Shown: positions 16,896-25,354 of the stretch, in pieces | How positions within the stretch are numbered: the stretch's first letter is position 1 | How the letters are laid out: the number at the start of each line of letters is the position of its first letter | Assembly: GCF_927798215.1 (NCBI RefSeq) | Contig: NZ_CAKMMW010000030.1 | Location: forward strand, 1 to 64,000 | Reading direction: 5' to 3' | DNA: 64,000 bases | Source of the DNA: Paenibacillus_E allorhizoplanae | GTDB lineage: Bacteria; Bacillota; Bacilli; Paenibacillales; NBRC-103111 | The notes under the pieces: generated by a model | Told to the model about the DNA's origin: nothing | Seen by the model: only the letters and a program-made list of their open reading frames with translations | Databases searched by the model: none | Made by a program: the position numbers and the translations under genes

Positions 16896-18404
16896 TTATT
16901 TAAAAGCGATTGCGGCATTTACTGCTTTTTTCCATCCGTTGTACAACTTTTCTTGCAAATCTGCTGCCATTTCCTGCTCAAAAGCCCGATCCACCTGCCA
17001 CTGCGCCGCGATTTCCGCCTGATCCTGCCAGAAACCAACCGCTAGACCAGCCAAATAGGCCGCCCCTAACGCTGTCGTTTCATTGATAACCGGACGCTCA
17101 ACCGTGACGCCCAGCATGTCACTTTGGAACTGCATAAGGAAGTCATTTTTCACCACACCGCCGTCAACCCGCAGCTTCGTTAGCTCAATGCCTGAATCAT
17201 CCTCCATCGCTTGCAACACGTCTTTCGTCTGATACGCAAGAGATTCTAACGTTGCCCGGATAAAATGCTCCTTCGACGTCCCCCGTGTCAGCCCAAAAAC
17301 CGCACCTCTCACATCGCTATCCCAATACGGCGTCCCCAGCCCCACAAAAGCAGGAACCACATACACACCATCGGTCGATACGACGCGTTTGGCGTACTCT
17401 TCGGAATCCTTCGCGGATTTGATCATGCGCAGCCCATCTCGCAACCATTGGATCGCCGAGCCCGCCACGAAAATACTGCCTTCCAGCGCATACTCAACCT
17501 TCCCGTTCAAGCCCCATGCAATGGTAGTCAAAAGGCCGCTGCGCGACGGAATCGCATGATTCCCTGTGTTCATCAGCATGAAGCAGCCTGTGCCGTAGGT
17601 GTTTTTGGCCATCCCTTTTTCGAAGCAGGCTTGGCCGAATAAAGCCGCCTGTTGATCCCCAGCCGCGCCCGCTATCGGAATCGAAGCACCGAAGAATAGG
17701 CTTTCCTGGGTATGCCCATACACCTCGGACGAAGATCGAACCTCGGGCAACATCACTGCGGGAATGTCCAAATGTCCCATCAGCTCCTCGTCCCACTTCA
17801 GCTCGTGAATGTTATAAATGAGCGTGCGTGAAGCGTTCGAGTAATCTGTAACATGCGCTTTGCCGCCTGTCAGCTTCCAGATGATCCACGTGTCCATCGT
17901 GCCAAAAAGCAAATCTCCCTGCTCAGCCCTTGCTCTGGCTCCATCAACATGGTCGAGAATCCATTTGATCTTAGTCGCCGAAAAATACGCATCAATGAGT
18001 AGTCCCGTCCGCTCCCGAAATAGGTCGTTCAGGCCCGCAGCTTTCAGCTCCTCACAAATGTCTACCGTCTGGCGCGACTGCCATACAATGGCATGGTACA
18101 CCGGCATCCCCGTATGCTTATCCCACACTACTGCCGTCTCTCGCTGGTTCGTGATGCCGATTCCGGTAATCTCCGTAGGCTGCACCCCTGTCTCAGATAG
18201 AAGCGTTGCGATCACACTTTGAATCGACAGCCAAATTTCGTTCGCATCATGCTCTACCCAGCCTGGCTTCGGAAAATACTGCTTAAATTCCTGCTGAGAA
18301 GTATGCACGATACTTCCTTTTTGATCAAATAAAATCGCTCTAGAACTCGTTGTCCCCTGATCAAGGGAAAGGATATATGAGGGCTTGGATCCCGTTGTTG
18401 TCAT
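16896..18404 (-). CDS. glpK: Glycerol kinase
   Basis: A 502-residue FGGY-family kinase that phosphorylates glycerol with ATP. LSLDQGTTSSRAILFD (13-28) and IAGAAGDQQAALFGQ (244-258) are the family's nucleotide and substrate regions. In Bacillus and Enterococcus enzymes a His in the D-Y-H-F-F-G loop is phosphorylated by the PTS to activate the enzyme. Here the aligned residue is Leu236 (ESLFFG), so this control is probably lost. It overlaps glpP by four bases. No glycerol facilitator gene (glpF) accompanies it. Confidence 0.95.
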   Translation of the reverse strand: MTTTGSKPSYILSLDQGTTSSRAILFDQKGSIVHTSQQEFKQYFPKPGWVEHDANEIWLSIQSVIATLLSETGVQPTEITGIGITNQRETAVVWDKHTGMPVYHAIVWQSRQTVDICEELKAAGLNDLFRERTGLLIDAYFSATKIKWILDHVDGARARAEQGDLLFGTMDTWIIWKLTGGKAHVTDYSNASRTLIYNIHELKWDEELMGHLDIPAVMLPEVRSSSEVYGHTQESLFFGASIPIAGAAGDQQAALFGQACFEKGMAKNTYGTGCFMLMNTGNHAIPSRSGLLTTIAWGLNGKVEYALEGSIFVAGSAIQWLRDGLRMIKSAKDSEEYAKRVVSTDGVYVVPAFVGLGTPYWDSDVRGAVFGLTRGTSKEHFIRATLESLAYQTKDVLQAMEDDSGIELTKLRVDGGVVKNDFLMQFQSDMLGVTVERPVINETTALGAAYLAGLAVGFWQDQAEIAAQWQVDRAFEQEMAADLQEKLYNGWKKAVNAAIAFK

Positions 18405-18979
18405 TGATTATGCCTCCTTGTCACGCCATTGTAATGCTGCCAAAGCTCATGGTTCGAGGTCGTCACCGCCGTTGCTCCTGCCGCAAGCGCCTGTTCCACA
18501 TCATCAATGGAACGGATCAGTCCGCCTGCAAAAATCGGAATACCCGAACGCTCCTTCACCTCTTTGATAATGTGCGGAATGACACCCGGCATAACCTCGA
18601 TGTAATCCGGCTGCGTGCGTTTGAGCAAGGTGTAGCTTTTATCCAGCGCCGAGCTATCCAGCAGAAAAAGCCGTTGAATCGCGAGCAAGCCATTCTGCCT
18701 TGTCTTCGTAATCACATTACCACGCGTCGAAATGATCCCCGCAGGGCGAATGCTTTGGCACAGAAATTCAGCCGCGAACTCGTCGTTTTTCAGCCCTTCG
18801 ATCAAATCCGCATGAAGCAGCATCTTCTTCCCATGGGCTCGACCTAGGTCTACGATGCTTTTGAGCTGACCAATATGACTGTCGAGCAGCACGATATACG
18901 TATACGACGACTTCATGAGCTTCTCTAAATCCTTCATCTTACGGATGGCTGGTAAAATACACTGCTCCTGCAGCGACAT
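18401..18979 (-). CDS. glpP: Glycerol uptake operon antiterminator
   Basis: A 192-residue GlpP family protein with a TIM-barrel-like fold. In B. subtilis it binds glycerol 3-phosphate and lets polymerase pass the leader terminators of glpD and glpFK. Conserved regions LLHADLIEGLKNDEFAAEFL, GIISTRGNVI and GVIPHIIKEV are visible. Start 18979 is chosen because GAGGTGAAG lies at good spacing; the ATG at 19027 would fall at the foot of the leader terminator. Coupled to glpK by an ATGA overlap. Confidence 0.9.
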   Translation of the reverse strand: MSLQEQCILPAIRKMKDLEKLMKSSYTYIVLLDSHIGQLKSIVDLGRAHGKKMLLHADLIEGLKNDEFAAEFLCQSIRPAGIISTRGNVITKTRQNGLLAIQRLFLLDSSALDKSYTLLKRTQPDYIEVMPGVIPHIIKEVKERSGIPIFAGGLIRSIDDVEQALAAGATAVTTSNHELWQHYNGVTRRHNQ

Positions 18980-19025
18980 GCGCTTCACCTCGATTTTCTG
19001 AACTTCTGAACATGACCGCCATGAC

Positions 19026-19079
19026 AAAAAGACTCACCAAGATTTGCCTCCAATATTCAAAGGGCAATCCGAGTGAGTC
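19026..19079 (-). promoter_or_regulatory. Leader terminator of glpP-glpK (antitermination site)
   Basis: GACTCAC (19079-19073) pairs with GTGAGTC (19037-19031), with a second block GATTGCC against GGCAAATC inside. TTTTT follows at 19030-19026. It lies between the promoter at 19115-19144 and glpP, so it would stop transcription unless relieved. It could also end transcripts arriving from the upstream GTPase gene. Confidence 0.7.
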
Positions 19080-19114
19080 TCCTGTTCTCCGTCACATGTT
19101 ATTAACTTACCTGT

Positions 19115-19144
19115 ATTTTACTCAATGGATGGATGCCCTGTCAA
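19115..19144 (-). promoter_or_regulatory. Promoter of glpP-glpK
   Basis: On the minus strand TTGACA (19144-19139), an 18-base spacer and TAAAAT (19120-19115). The implied leader of about 130 bases contains the terminator described above. Confidence 0.7.
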
Positions 19145-19169
19145 TGGTCGATGGTTACACCCAGAGAGC

Positions 19170-21170
19170 TTAGTTGGATAAGGCCTTTCGTACGGCCAAA
19201 ATATACTTCGACTGATCGAGCGGATTAACACCGCGCCGTTTGCGCTCTGCATGGACATCTGGCGGGCTTGGCTGATAGCCTGCAAAAGAGGACGTAATCA
19301 CGCCGCGCCCACCCGACATGGCGCTTAGCTTCACGGGATATTCGAGCGACGTTGCCACTGGGAGCCGCCCTTCTAGGACGAATCGGCCTCCCGCTATGCT
19401 AGGCGCATCGAAGGTCGCCCGCATCTGCACAAGGTCGCTAAGCACCTTGCCACCGAACTCTTCCGGCACAGTGATGCGTACTTGCAGCATCGGCTCCAGC
19501 AGCGTCGTGCCCGTCTGCGCGAGCCCTTGCATGATGCCCATCGGCGTCGCAACGGCAAAATCGAGCGGATGGGTGTGCCACACGTGGTGCTCCCCCTCCA
19601 CCAACGTCACCTTTATATCGGTGACTTCCCAACCGAAGAGCCCCTGCTGCAGCGCCTCCGGTATGCGGCGCGCTACCTCGTTCTGGTACTGCACGAGCAG
19701 CTGCTCGCCGCGTACCTGAGACTCGTACACGAGCCCGCTGCCCGGGCTACCCGGCTCGATGCGAAACCGTAAGATCGCCCAGCACGGCTTGGGCATCGTA
19801 TAAGCTATGAAGCCTTCACCCGCTTGCGAAGGCGTTTCTTTATAGATGACGGAAGGTTGATCGAACCTTACCACGAGACCGAAGCGCGAGCTTAAGAGAC
19901 TCGTCAGAATCTCGAGCTGGATCGCGCCCATGACCTTGACGTGCAGCTCACGCTCATCCTGCAGCCATTGCAGGTCGAGCAGCGGATCTTCGTCCGTCAG
20001 CTCCTGCAGAGCGGCGACGAGCGCCGGATACTGCGCATCGCTCTCGGCGTGCACTTGCACGGTCAGCAGCGGCACCGCCATGCGCGGCGCAGGCGGCACG
20101 CTGTCCGGCCGGCCCAGCACATCGCCTATCCGCACCTGCGTCAGGCCGCAGACGGCCGCGATGTCGCCCGCGGCGACCACACCGAGATCTTCGGCTTTGC
20201 GGCCGTCGATGCGGCGAATCTGGGTCACCTTCTCCTCCACGCCCTGCGTGACATTGACGACGGTGTCCCGGTTACGAATCGTCCCCTCGTAGAGGCGGAC
20301 GTACGCCATGCGCCCCATGGTCTTGTCGCGCTCGACCTTGAACACCACAGCCGACAGCGGCTGCTCCGCATCGCCGCGCGGCTCGGGCAAGTAATCGAGG
20401 ATCGCTGCGAGCAGCTCCTCTATGCCTATTGCTTTGCTGGAGGCTCCGACCAGCAAAGGGAAAGCCTCCCCCTGCCGCGCGTATCGCTGCAGGGCAGTCT
20501 TGACGTCGTGCGCCGCGATGGGCGCACCTTCGATGTAGCTCGTGAGCAGCGCCTCATCGAGCTCGGAGAGCTTTTCGACCGCGGCGGCGAGGTCGAATCC
20601 AGGGAGCGCGCCGACTGCAGGTGGCGCGTCGTCCAGCACGTTCTGCGCTCCGCGGAACGTGTCTTCAATGCCCAGCGGCGCATAGATCGGCACCGCCATC
20701 CCCGTGAGCTGCTTATGAATCTCTTGCAAGACGCGTTCGGGGTCTGCGCCGACACGGTCTAGTTTATTCATATAGAGAAGCGTTGGGATTTTAAGCGATT
20801 GCAGCGCATGCCAGATCATTTCCGTCTGCGACTGCACGCCCTCCACCGCAGAAATAATCAGGATCGCTCCGTCCATCACACGCAAGGAACGCTCTACCTC
20901 CGACAAGAAATCGACGTGACCTGGCGTATCTACCAGATTGATCCATGTATTTTGCCACACTAGACTTGTCGTTGCGCTGCGAACCGAAATCCCCCGTTCA
21001 CGCTCTACTTCCAGGGAATCCGTCTGTGCCGTCCCGCTATCTACACTGCCTAGCGCGCGAATACGCCCACTTAGATATAGCAAATGCTCCGTAGTTGTCG
21101 TCTTCCCCGCATCGACGTGCGCAAATATCCCCACGTTCCTTCTCGACGCTATGCGTTTCTCATCTGTCAT
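19170..21170 (-). CDS. Tet(M)/OtrA-type ribosomal protection GTPase
   Basis: A 666-residue EF-G paralogue of the tetracycline ribosomal-protection class. G1 is AHVDAGKTTTTEHLLY, G2 the RGISVRSATTS segment, G3 DTPGHVDF and G4 NKLD. EF-G domains II-V follow. Family members bind the ribosomal A site and eject tetracyclines; chromosomal relatives in soil bacilli may confer low-level resistance or have another ribosome role. Start 21170 is chosen for its GGAG at six bases, though ATGs at 21197 and 21218 are possible. A TATAAT lies near 21205. The gene is clearly more GC-rich than its flanks and is not in a mobile-element context. Confidence 0.82.
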   Translation of the reverse strand: MTDEKRIASRRNVGIFAHVDAGKTTTTEHLLYLSGRIRALGSVDSGTAQTDSLEVERERGISVRSATTSLVWQNTWINLVDTPGHVDFLSEVERSLRVMDGAILIISAVEGVQSQTEMIWHALQSLKIPTLLYMNKLDRVGADPERVLQEIHKQLTGMAVPIYAPLGIEDTFRGAQNVLDDAPPAVGALPGFDLAAAVEKLSELDEALLTSYIEGAPIAAHDVKTALQRYARQGEAFPLLVGASSKAIGIEELLAAILDYLPEPRGDAEQPLSAVVFKVERDKTMGRMAYVRLYEGTIRNRDTVVNVTQGVEEKVTQIRRIDGRKAEDLGVVAAGDIAAVCGLTQVRIGDVLGRPDSVPPAPRMAVPLLTVQVHAESDAQYPALVAALQELTDEDPLLDLQWLQDERELHVKVMGAIQLEILTSLLSSRFGLVVRFDQPSVIYKETPSQAGEGFIAYTMPKPCWAILRFRIEPGSPGSGLVYESQVRGEQLLVQYQNEVARRIPEALQQGLFGWEVTDIKVTLVEGEHHVWHTHPLDFAVATPMGIMQGLAQTGTTLLEPMLQVRITVPEEFGGKVLSDLVQMRATFDAPSIAGGRFVLEGRLPVATSLEYPVKLSAMSGGRGVITSSFAGYQPSPPDVHAERKRRGVNPLDQSKYILAVRKALSN

Positions 21171-21318
21171 TCCGGCTCCGGCCCCTTTGGCTTTCATTCT
21201 TTCTTCTATTATACTCAAAGAGAGTCAATTTGGATAAGCCACCTAATCCTCTCATCTTGAGAGAATTGTCAGCGAGAATGCGCCGTTTTGGACATGATTT
21301 TTCAGAGGAGGAATTATT

Positions 21319-22005
21319 ATGCACCAACCTACCGTGCCTACTACAACCATTAAACTTCATAACCAGCACCCTGCCATCATCGCCCTATCTCAAGCTGACC
21401 CGAAACTAGCCCGTCTAATCGAACTCATCGGCGAGCTCACACTTACACCCAGCTTTCGTCCCTATGAATCTCTCGTCATGTCGATCATTTCACAACAACT
21501 CTCGGCCAAAGCCGCATTAACGATTAAAACCAGAGTTAAACAAATCATCCCTTCCATTACGCCAGAGGATGTTCTCGCAACAGATGAGGAAGCTATCCGC
21601 CAATGCGGGGTCTCTTATCCCAAAATCCGATACATCCGCGACCTTAGCACCAAGGTGCTGAGCGGCGAAGTCATGCTTGATCAGCTGCAGGATGTAGATA
21701 CCATAGAACTTCTGAAGCAGCTGACTAGCGTCAAAGGCATCGGCGTCTGGACCGCCGAAATGTTCCTCATTTTCACCTTGGGCCGACCCGACATTCTATC
21801 ACTCGGCGATGCCGGTCTGCAGCGTGCAGCCCGTTGGCTGCATACGCTACCCGAGCGCAAAGATAAGGACTACTTAAGCGTCGCCGCCGAAGGCTGGGCG
21901 CCTTATCGCAGCTTTGGCTCGCTCTATTTATGGCGCGCCATCGATACAGGCCTCGTTGATTCTGGCCTGCCAGTGGAAGCGTGTGTGAAACCGATGCAGG
22001 CGTAG
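21319..22005 (+). CDS. AlkA-type DNA-3-methyladenine glycosylase
   Basis: A 228-residue HhH-GPD base-excision glycosylase that removes alkylated purines. The helix-hairpin-helix is LTSVKGIGVWTAEMFLIF (about residues 135-152), followed by the catalytic aspartate in DILSLGDAGLQRA (about 160). GAGGAGG lies before the ATG. It is shorter than E. coli AlkA (282 residues), lacking the N-terminal TBP-like domain, as is common in Bacillus relatives. Divergent from the GTPase gene; no operon partner. Confidence 0.9.
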   Translation: MHQPTVPTTTIKLHNQHPAIIALSQADPKLARLIELIGELTLTPSFRPYESLVMSIISQQLSAKAALTIKTRVKQIIPSITPEDVLATDEEAIRQCGVSYPKIRYIRDLSTKVLSGEVMLDQLQDVDTIELLKQLTSVKGIGVWTAEMFLIFTLGRPDILSLGDAGLQRAARWLHTLPERKDKDYLSVAAEGWAPYRSFGSLYLWRAIDTGLVDSGLPVEACVKPMQA

Positions 22006-22035
22006 AGAAGCTTAGCTCCTGCTGAATCTGGGGGA

Positions 22036-22320
22036 GTGACGGGACCATGCTCGCCTCCCCAGCTTCCACAAGGCCGCTTCACGCAAAAAAACGCGAGCAG
22101 TCCAACACAACAGGACACACTCACGCTCACACTAGCACTAACTCTCACTAGCTCGCTTTCGCAACATTTACATCTACTTCTACATATACTTTCTACTCTT
22201 ATTACTATCCCTATTACTCCCTACTACTCCTACTACGCTCTTTGTTCTACCACTCTGCCTAAGCTTCTGCTGCTCCCTCAACTTCCACGACCCAAACTTC
22301 CCCCACAGCCGATCCCAACG
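22036..22320. repeat. Pyrimidine-rich low-complexity stretch
   Basis: The plus strand here is made of degenerate CTCAC, CTACT and CTCCTA units with few G. It is not periodic enough to call a tandem repeat unit. A 104-codon frame through it is Leu/Thr/Pro-rich and judged non-coding. With the repeat cluster that follows, it fills the gene-free gap from 22006 to 22616. Confidence 0.55.
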
Positions 22321-22329
22321 CACTTCAAC

Positions 22330-22525
22330 AAATTTAACTGGATTTTATGAAGCTAATTCTGCTGATTATCACCCTGAAACGAGAATAACTGGATTTCCTG
22401 TAGGTAATTTCCGCCCAAAGTCGCCATATCATCAAATAAATCCAAAATAGATGTACTTTTTCCATCTATTTATCCAATTTCATGAAATACGGCTATATCA
22501 GCTGTATTTTTTCCATTTAGTTGGC
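22330..22525. repeat. Intergenic repeat family A, copy 3
   Basis: TTTAACTGGATTTTATGAAG, ATAACTGGATTTCCTGTAGG, TAGATGtactttttCCATCT and GGCTATATCAGCTGTATTTT are members of the same palindromic module family as at 205-400 and 14738-14935. Confidence 0.7.
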
Positions 22526-22616
22526 CATGCGAGCTTGCGCTCTTCGCTAATTGGGAAGAAGTTAGGTGGAACAGAAGGCAGTATAGTGTGCGTGTGATGT
22601 AGAAGTAAGCGTCTCG

Positions 22617-23195
22617 CTACTTCTCACGACCTGCATCCGCACGCAGCCCCCGCAAATATGTCTGCAACAACCGACGCAAACTCTCATCCCGATCCAGCCC
22701 CATGCGGAAGCCATTCCGATGCTCAAGCGAGGCGAATCCGTGCACCATGCTCCGAAAACCCCGCACCACATGCAGCGCATCTTCCTCACTGAGTCCGTAA
22801 GGCGCAAGGATGCGCAATAAGAAGCTCACAACCCCAGCGCCGACCTCTTTCAGCTCGGGATCTTCATAATCAGGCAGCGCTGAGATCGCTTCATACAAAC
22901 CTGGCTGCTTCCGAGCGAAATCCACATACGCCACACCCGCAGCCAGCAAGGCTTCATCCTCAGCTTTACCAATTACGGCTTCGATCATCGCTTCTTTCAC
23001 GAGGAGAAGACCTCGCTTAGAGAGCTGCTTCCGCAGATCGGGCAAACCCTTGATATGATTGTAGAGGGAAGGTGTTTTGATCGTTAGTTTGGTCGCTAGT
23101 GCAGCAAGCGAAAGCTGTTCAATCCCTTGTTGATCTGCGAGTTCTATCGCCGCCTGCAGGACCGTCTCTGCATCTAATCCTTGTCTAGTAGCCAT
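22617..23195 (-). CDS. TetR-family regulator (WHG-domain type)
   Basis: A 192-residue TetR regulator. The N-terminal helix-turn-helix spans residues 8-55 (LSLAALATKLTIKTPSLYNHIKG). The C-terminal half resembles the WHG effector domain. It is 18 bases downstream of the MBL hydrolase gene on the same strand, so both form one operon. It probably represses that operon through the palindromes at 23968-23993. Inducer unknown. Confidence 0.85.
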   Translation of the reverse strand: MATRQGLDAETVLQAAIELADQQGIEQLSLAALATKLTIKTPSLYNHIKGLPDLRKQLSKRGLLLVKEAMIEAVIGKAEDEALLAAGVAYVDFARKQPGLYEAISALPDYEDPELKEVGAGVVSFLLRILAPYGLSEEDALHVVRGFRSMVHGFASLEHRNGFRMGLDRDESLRRLLQTYLRGLRADAGREK

Positions 23196-23213
23196 TTTGT
23201 ACCCCTTTTTATT

Positions 23214-23939
23214 CTAGATTGTCGCTGATTCGCCCTGAAATTTCGCCGATGCTTCTTCCAGTGCTGCATCCATCACCGCTGCCGGTTGTTCAATCATTCG
23301 TCCATGTCCGACTGCCAATAAGCTTGGCGCTAGCTGCCTCAATCTGCGTGTACTTGTCAAAGAAGCTTCTTTACTCCACGTCGCCATCGCTGGGAACGGG
23401 AACCAGAATTTCACCACACCTGATACCGCTACTCCGCCTCGCACTTGGAACGCATCTCCAGCGATCAACGCCCGGCTCCGCACATCAAGGAAAGCCATCG
23501 AACCAGGTGTATGCCCAGGAGCTGCATAAGCTTGCAAGGACCCAATCCGATCTCCATCGGTCAGCAGCATATCTGGCTTCGTCTGAATCCCTTTTGGAAT
23601 GCCGCCTTTAATTGGCGTTTGAGGCTCATCTGCCTCCAGCTCCACGTTGCCTGCCAGCAGCTTCGCATCCCTTCTGGAGATGTACACTTGTGCATGAGGC
23701 AATTCTTTTTTCAAGCCATCTAAGGCACCAATATGATCGCCATGAGCATGAGTCAGCACAATGCGTGTAATCGGCTTCCCAATTTGCTTCGCTGCCTGTA
23801 GGATACCTTTCACACTGAATGGTAAAGCCGCATCAATTAAGGTTAATTCAGATTCTTCCTCCACCAAGTAACAATTCACTGGGAAAAACCTCGGCATAAA
23901 AGCCAGCTGATACAAATGTCCGATTCGCGTTATTTTCAT
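23214..23939 (-). CDS. Metallo-beta-lactamase-fold hydrolase
   Basis: A 241-residue MBL-fold enzyme. The zinc motif is LTHAHGDHIGALD (H-x-H-x-D-H, about residues 66-78), with further ligands in AAPGHTPGSMAFLD and a late VGHGRMI. These proteins hydrolyse varied esters, thioesters or lactones, and the substrate is not evident. GGAGG eight bases before 23939 fixes the start. It is co-transcribed with the TetR regulator that follows. Confidence 0.85.
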   Translation of the reverse strand: MKITRIGHLYQLAFMPRFFPVNCYLVEEESELTLIDAALPFSVKGILQAAKQIGKPITRIVLTHAHGDHIGALDGLKKELPHAQVYISRRDAKLLAGNVELEADEPQTPIKGGIPKGIQTKPDMLLTDGDRIGSLQAYAAPGHTPGSMAFLDVRSRALIAGDAFQVRGGVAVSGVVKFWFPFPAMATWSKEASLTSTRRLRQLAPSLLAVGHGRMIEQPAAVMDAALEEASAKFQGESATI

Positions 23940-23967
23940 GTTCAACGCCTCCAATTAACTATTTATA

Positions 23968-23993
23968 TTAGTATAATAACTAATGTCATTAGT
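23968..23993. promoter_or_regulatory. Overlapping TetR-type operators
   Basis: ACTAATG-T-CATTAGT (23979-23993) is a perfect 7+1+7 palindrome. Its left half also pairs with TTAGT at 23968-23972 across a six-base spacer. The palindrome lies upstream of and abutting a TATACT -10 box of the MBL-tetR operon. Confidence 0.65.
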
Positions 23994-24100
23994 TTTGTAA
24001 ATAGGCTTCACAGTATTTGTCTGCGTGTTCTTTATTAGACTGTGGTAAAATAGTTCTCATATTTGTCCTACAGTCCATACAAAGTGAGTGAGGTTACCTA

Positions 24101-25177
24101 ATGAACACTGAAACTTTAGCACTTTTTAAAACGTTAACCGAAATGCAAGCTGCGCCTGGCTTTGAGCGAGATATCCGTGCATTTGTACGCGGCGAGTTAG
24201 CCAAATATACCGATGAGTTCGTGCAGGACGCGCTCGGCAGCCTCTTCGGGGTTGTGCGCGGCGACGAGACAGGACCGCGCATCATGGTTGCCGGCCACTT
24301 CGACGAGGTTGGCTTCCTCGTCACCGGCATCACCGAGCACGGCACGGTCAAGTTCCAGCCGCTCGGCGGCTGGTTCAGTCAAGTCCTGCCCGCGCAGCGC
24401 GTGCAGATCATGACGGCGAATGGACCGATCATCGGTGTGATCGGCTCCGTTCCCGTGCACTTGCTGGACGAGGCTGCGCGCAGCAAGCCCGCAGACATCA
24501 AGACGATGTACATTGACATCGGCGCCGAAGATCGGGCCGATGCCATCGCCATCGGCATCAAGCTCGGGCAGCAGATCGTGCCGATCTGCCCGTTCACGCC
24601 CATGGCCAATCCGAAGCGGATTATGGCCAAAGCTTGGGATAATCGCTACGGCGTCGGCCTCGCGATTGAGCTCTTGAAGGAGCTTCACGGCGGGCCGAAG
24701 CTCCCGAACGTCCTGTACGCGGGAGCCACCGTACAGGAAGAGGTCGGCGTGCGCGGTGGACGAACGGCTGCGAATATGATTCAGCCGGACTTGTTCTACG
24801 CGCTCGATGCCAGTGCCGCCGGGGATATGACCGGCGACCGCCATGCTTTCGGGCAGCTAGGGCGCGGGGCGCTGCTGCGGATCTTCGATCCCACGATGAT
24901 TACCCACCGTGGGATGGTCGAGTTCATTCTGGATATGGCGGAAACGCATAAGATTCCCTATCAGTACTTCATCTCGCAAGGGGGAACGGATGCGGGACAG
25001 GTGCACGTACAGGGCAGCGGGATTCCATCCGCTGTGATCGGGGTATGTGCGCGCTACATTCATACATCTGCGTCGATTCTTCACGTGGATGATTACGCCG
25101 CGGCTAAGGAATTGCTGATCAAGTTAGTGCAAGCCAGCGATCGCACAACGTTAAACACCATTCTTTCACAAGCCTAA
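24101..25177 (+). CDS. M42-family metallo-aminopeptidase
   Basis: A 358-residue M42 peptidase (glutamyl aminopeptidase/FrvX/YsdC group), a cytosolic two-metal enzyme usually forming tetrahedral particles. Metal and catalytic motifs are VAGHFDEVGF (about residues 65-74), KAWDNRYGVG (175-184), VQEEVGVRGG (210-219, with the EE pair) and LDASAAGD. Family-normal length. The central part of the gene is much more GC-rich than its ends. Divergent from the MBL-tetR unit; own terminator follows. Confidence 0.92.
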   Translation: MNTETLALFKTLTEMQAAPGFERDIRAFVRGELAKYTDEFVQDALGSLFGVVRGDETGPRIMVAGHFDEVGFLVTGITEHGTVKFQPLGGWFSQVLPAQRVQIMTANGPIIGVIGSVPVHLLDEAARSKPADIKTMYIDIGAEDRADAIAIGIKLGQQIVPICPFTPMANPKRIMAKAWDNRYGVGLAIELLKELHGGPKLPNVLYAGATVQEEVGVRGGRTAANMIQPDLFYALDASAAGDMTGDRHAFGQLGRGALLRIFDPTMITHRGMVEFILDMAETHKIPYQYFISQGGTDAGQVHVQGSGIPSAVIGVCARYIHTSASILHVDDYAAAKELLIKLVQASDRTTLNTILSQA

Positions 25178-25194
25178 GTGTTGTTTATAACCAT

Positions 25195-25221
25195 AAAAGC
25201 GTATCAAGATGAATTCTTGCT
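25195..25221 (+). terminator. Terminator after the M42 peptidase gene
   Basis: AAAAGCG-tat-CAAG pairs with CTTG-ctg-CGCTTTTTT; a T run ends the structure. Confidence 0.8.
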
Positions 25222-25354
25222 GCGCTTTTTTGGCATTTCATTAAACATTGTTCTTAAACGTAAGAAATTGACATTTTTTTCATAAATATAGAACTAATGT
25301 TCCAATATATGGTACAATTAGCAATATAATTTGTTATTAGAAAGAAGGATACCC

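Noticed and set aside
19031..19079. Only a simple terminator for the ribosomal GTPase gene
   Set aside because: A good promoter lies between that gene and the hairpin, and glpD has a matching arrangement; a leader role is more likely, though both may apply.
19941..20762. A 273-codon plus-strand frame opposite the ribosomal GTPase gene
   Set aside because: Antisense shadow in a GC-rich gene, with no start site or domain.
22120..22310. CRISPR or regular tandem repeat array
   Set aside because: Short CT-rich units are irregular in length and sequence, with no spacers.
22036..22350. A 104-codon plus-strand frame rich in Leu, Thr and Pro
   Set aside because: It follows a low-complexity pyrimidine run, has no ribosome site and runs into a repeat cluster, so it is not a gene.
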